Source: Sulfurimonadaceae bacterium
Lineage (GTDB): Bacteria; Campylobacterota; Campylobacteria; Campylobacterales; Sulfurimonadaceae
Direction: 5' to 3'
NCBI GenBank assembly: GCA_026193155.1
Contig: JAPHSI010000150.1
Span: forward strand, 1 to 15,818
Length of the DNA: 15,818 nucleotides
A program made the position numbers and the translations under genes. Each line of letters begins with the position of its first letter. Within the stretch, counting starts at the first letter, position 1. The notes under the pieces were generated by a model. That model made no database searches. It worked only from the letters and a program-made list of their open reading frames with translations, and was not told the DNA's origin. Shown in pieces: positions 14,017-15,818 of the stretch.

Positions 14017-14050
14017 CGGGCAAAACTATTTTTCAAATTAAACGTTATGC
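13980..14050 (+). other. attC: attC recombination site 2
   Basis: 71 bp from R'' ACCTAAC (13980-13986) to R' GTTATGC (14044-14050), the same length as site 1 and alignable without gaps. GAAAAATA (13998-14005) and TATTTTTC (14027-14034) form a perfect 8-bp inner arm. A second CCCTAAC at 14011 lies in the loop and is not the R'' box. The 3' end of the cassette 2 gene lies inside this site. Confidence 0.88.
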
Positions 14051-14072
14051 ATAGATTAAAAAAGGATTAAAT

Positions 14073-14498
14073 TTGGAAGCAAAAGAAATGATTATGTTTT
14101 TTTCTACATTACTTGTCATTGTTGGTTGGATTCTTACACATTTTCTTAATCGAAAAAATGACCGCCAACAAAAACAGAGAGAACTAAGAACAAAATATTT
14201 TATTGAAACATATAATAGATTGAATCGAATAAGAACTTATCAATCTGTTTTAGAGTTAGATGAATCTCTTGATTTATTGATGCAATGTATTTATGATACG
14301 GAATTGTTTGGTTCTAAACATCAAATTAAACTTGCAAGAGAACTTGGTAAAGATTTAGAAACAGGAACTGGTAAACTACCTTCATTAAATGAATTGTTAA
14401 ATGACATTAGAAATTCTCTCAGAGTAGATATAGGTTTAGAAGAAGAACCTGAAAATGCATATTACTTTGTCCTGCCAAAGAAAAACTCTAATGCATAA
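14073..14498 (+). CDS. cassette 3: membrane-anchored protein of unknown function
   Basis: A 141-residue protein with one N-terminal hydrophobic segment (about 6-25) followed by a basic stretch (NRKNDRQQKQRELR), so the C-terminal part should face the cytoplasm. The rest is helical, with YFIETYNRLNRI, DTELFGSKHQIKLARELG and LNELLNDIRNSLRVDIGLEEE. This layout recalls a group of small hypothetical proteins with a TELFG/IQLFG segment; I know no function for them. The start is TTG at 14073, chosen because AAAGGA (14061-14066) is 6 nt away; the next in-frame ATG (14088) is too far from it. The stop TAA is within the R'' box of attC3. Confidence 0.78.
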   Translation: MEAKEMIMFFSTLLVIVGWILTHFLNRKNDRQQKQRELRTKYFIETYNRLNRIRTYQSVLELDESLDLLMQCIYDTELFGSKHQIKLARELGKDLETGTGKLPSLNELLNDIRNSLRVDIGLEEEPENAYYFVLPKKNSNA

Positions 14499-14561
14499 CA
14501 AATCAGTGGAGCCAATAAATTACCCTGCGGGCAATTCATCGGCTCATTTTAAACGTTCATC
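14493..14561 (+). other. attC: attC recombination site 3 and right end of the array
   Basis: 69 bp from R'' GCATAAC (14493-14499) to R' GTTCATC (14555-14561). GAGCC (14509-14513) pairs with GGCTC (14540-14544), with a further AATAAATT/AATTCATC partial match inside. The last R' bases TTCATC belong to the DNA after the array, so they mark the right junction with the chromosome or with a lost cassette. Confidence 0.88.
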
Positions 14562-14575
14562 AACCTCTTATTTTT

Positions 14576-14611
14576 GGAACACAAAGTAATAAAGTGAGTT
14601 TTCTGTGTTCC
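14576..14611. repeat. inverted repeat in the right flank
   Basis: Perfect 8-bp arms GGAACACA (14576-14583) and TGTGTTCC (14604-14611) with a 20-nt centre; TTTTGGAACA recurs at 14662-14671. There is no T-run on the minus-strand side, so it is not a clear terminator for the gene ending at 14677. The rest of 14562-14676 shows no gene. Confidence 0.5.
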
Positions 14612-14676
14612 ATAAAGTGTTCAAAAAGTATAAGCTGCAAAGTTTCATAAACTCTAAGGACTTTTGGAACAAAAGC

Positions 14677-15228
14677 TTAAGCGGCAGCACCTGAGCGTAT
14701 AGCTAAAGCAGCCATCCTATTCATAAACTCTGCTACATCATCTTTTGCATCTATACTTTTTTGCAACTCTGCAATAAAATAATCTTTAGTCTTATCATCT
14801 GCAAGATTAAAAGTGTAAAGTACCCACTCCGTATTTAACTGCAGTTTTTGCCCATTTGCATCTACTTCAAAAGCTCTATAAAAGTTTATATCCGTAGTTT
14901 TAAGTAACTCAAGGACATTCGTATAAAAATCATTTAATTCATATTTTATAACTGACTCTAAATCTTTTAAAGGGATAGTTGCTTCAACTTCTTCAAAAGA
15001 ATCCCTTCCAAGAATCAATGCATCTCCTACTACTAGTTGTTCACCTATAAAATAAGCTTTTTTATTTTTACTTAGAGCTTCGGCATCCGTATATATAACA
15101 TGCTCATTTATAGTAGCTAGCTCATCTATAAGGATGGAGTTAAAAAAAGTATACACCGTATTTGCTTCAAGATGAATATCTATCTCTTTTGCATCTTTTG
15201 AATAAGAATTTATCGACAGTGCTCTCAT
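14677..15228 (-). CDS. conserved-looking protein of unknown function next to moeA
   Basis: A 183-residue soluble, acidic protein without signal peptide or membrane helices; it ends in IRSGAAA. I do not recognise a family. Its ATG overlaps the moeA stop by one base (TAATG), with GGAGA 6 nt upstream inside moeA, so it is translationally coupled to a molybdenum-cofactor gene. A role in molybdoenzyme maturation or simply genomic neighbourhood are both possible; the sequence itself does not decide. It is the last gene of this minus-strand unit and abuts the integron flank. Confidence 0.75.
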   Translation of the reverse strand: MRALSINSYSKDAKEIDIHLEANTVYTFFNSILIDELATINEHVIYTDAEALSKNKKAYFIGEQLVVGDALILGRDSFEEVEATIPLKDLESVIKYELNDFYTNVLELLKTTDINFYRAFEVDANGQKLQLNTEWVLYTFNLADDKTKDYFIAELQKSIDAKDDVAEFMNRMAALAIRSGAAA

Positions 15229-15818
15229 TAAAAATTCTCCAATAATATAACATTTACATAGGTGCCTTCTTCCAAGTTGCCATCTTCTTCACCTGTAACC
15301 ATTAAAGCACTGTTATTTAAAAGGTTTGTCAAAATCGCTGAACTACCAATTTTTTTACCCTTAAAATTAACAAAATATTCACCGTCTTCTAAAACTAAGT
15401 TACAAGCCGTAAATTCCGTATTTTTAGAACGTTTCTTAAAACTCTGTGCAAGTTTCGCTTCTACTGTTTTGTATGGCTCTTTACGACCTAGCATCTTTGC
15501 TACTAGTGGCAGTCCATATAGTAAAGCAGTAACAGTTGATGAGTAAGCAAACCCCGGAAGTGCAATTATAAATTTGTTCTCTTTTTGCGCTACTAGTATG
15601 TGACGACCCGGTTTGATAGCTACACCCTTAAATACAACTTCGGCACCCAGACGAGGGACTATATCTTTTACAAAGTCATAATCACCCACACTAACTCCAC
15701 CCGTACTTACAAGAATGTCTACACCATCAAGTGCATCTTGGAATATCTGCATGATTTTGTCTTTATCATCACCGACGGTTCCAAGCTGTACAGCTTCTGC
15801 ACCGACTTGTTCAAATAA
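15228..15818 (-). CDS. moeA: molybdopterin molybdenumtransferase, C-terminal part (partial)
   Basis: MoeA inserts molybdate into adenylylated molybdopterin to finish the molybdenum cofactor. Only the last 196 residues are present; the frame is open to the window edge, upstream of the first internal ATG, with FEQVGAEAVQLGTVGDDKDK typical of the region before the catalytic loop. STGGVSVGDYDFVKD is the MoeA/MogA signature and KPGRHILVAQ and LPGFAYSSTVTALLYGLP follow. The last differs from the usual LPGNPVS, with FAYSS replacing NPVS. The C-terminal domain IV is present. Transcription comes from outside the window. Confidence 0.93.
   Translation of the reverse strand, partial: LFEQVGAEAVQLGTVGDDKDKIMQIFQDALDGVDILVSTGGVSVGDYDFVKDIVPRLGAEVVFKGVAIKPGRHILVAQKENKFIIALPGFAYSSTVTALLYGLPLVAKMLGRKEPYKTVEAKLAQSFKKRSKNTEFTACNLVLEDGEYFVNFKGKKIGSSAILTNLLNNSALMVTGEEDGNLEEGTYVNVILLENF

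Larger units (their letters stand above)
12808..14561 (+). mobile_element. three-cassette integron array without a visible integrase
   Basis: Three plus-strand genes are each followed by an attC-like site (13520-13590, 13980-14050, 14493-14561). The sites share AACAAA, a GGAG-containing left arm, a CCTnnCGGG-type centre and TAAACGTT before the crossover. Each cassette start is complementary to its own R'' box: GTTATGA with TCATAAC, GTTAGGT with ACCTAAC, and GTTATGC with GCATAAC, all 7 of 7. Cassettes are therefore 12809-13584, 13585-14044 and 14045-14555, counting from the G/TT crossover. The gene next to the expected attI side is the Sel1-repeat gene, not intI. The array may be a CALIN (attC cluster lacking integrase), or the integrase may act from elsewhere in the genome. 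Confidence 0.9.

Noticed and set aside
14011..14050. A 40-bp attC starting at CCCTAAC
   Set aside because: Too short for an attC; ACCTAAC at 13980 is an exact complement of the cassette start and gives 71 bp with proper inner arms.
1..15818. CRISPR arrays, tRNA or rRNA genes, insertion sequences
   Set aside because: No regularly spaced repeats, tRNA-like cloverleaf, rRNA core sequence or transposase frame was seen.

Overview
The window looks like the chromosome of a Campylobacterota (epsilonproteobacterial) species, most like Sulfurimonas or a close relative. The DNA is AT-rich, promoters carry a strong (often TGn-extended) TATAAT box, ribosome binding sites are AAGGA/AAGGAG, S14 is the short zinc type, and the sensor kinase has an Aer-like PAS domain. 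The genus is inferred from gene content and protein style, not from a search.

Layout. (1) 1-6166, minus strand: fifteen tightly packed or overlapping ribosomal protein genes, read right to left as rpsJ-rplC-rplD-rplW-rplB-rpsS-rplV-rpsC-rplP-rpmC-rpsQ-rplN-rplX-rplE-rpsN. The ribosome binding site of the next gene, presumably rpsH, sits at the window edge. This is the fused S10-spc operon, with a -35/-10 promoter at 6233-6261. (2) 6334-8345, plus strand: a divergent DUF4143-type AAA ATPase, then a class I-like polyphosphate kinase 2. (3) 8495-11010, plus strand: a stand-alone receiver protein, a soluble REC-PAS-histidine kinase and rnhB, almost without gaps, behind an extended -10 promoter. 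(4) 11092-12532: an extended -10 promoter, a well-formed cyclic-di-GMP-I (GEMM-I) riboswitch, a small two-helix membrane protein and a membrane-anchored Sel1-repeat protein, closed by a hairpin terminator. (5) 12533-12807: an AT-rich stretch with hairpins, two related inverted repeats and a promoter, but no convincing gene. (6) 12808-14561: a three-cassette integron array. Each cassette carries one plus-strand gene and ends in an attC site of 69-71 bp. They encode a HEPN-domain protein, a two-helix membrane protein and a single-helix membrane-anchored protein. No integron integrase is visible. (7) 14677-15818, minus strand: an unrecognised 183-residue protein translationally coupled to the end of a moeA gene that runs off the window.

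The two parts of most interest lie between rnhB and the moeA cluster. The first is the c-di-GMP riboswitch unit, where a second-messenger RNA appears to control two membrane-associated proteins of unknown role. The second is the attC array. Each cassette's first seven bases are complementary to its own R'' box in 7/7 positions, which fixes the cassette boundaries from sequence alone. The array's left edge lies just after a promoter that could drive the HEPN cassette.
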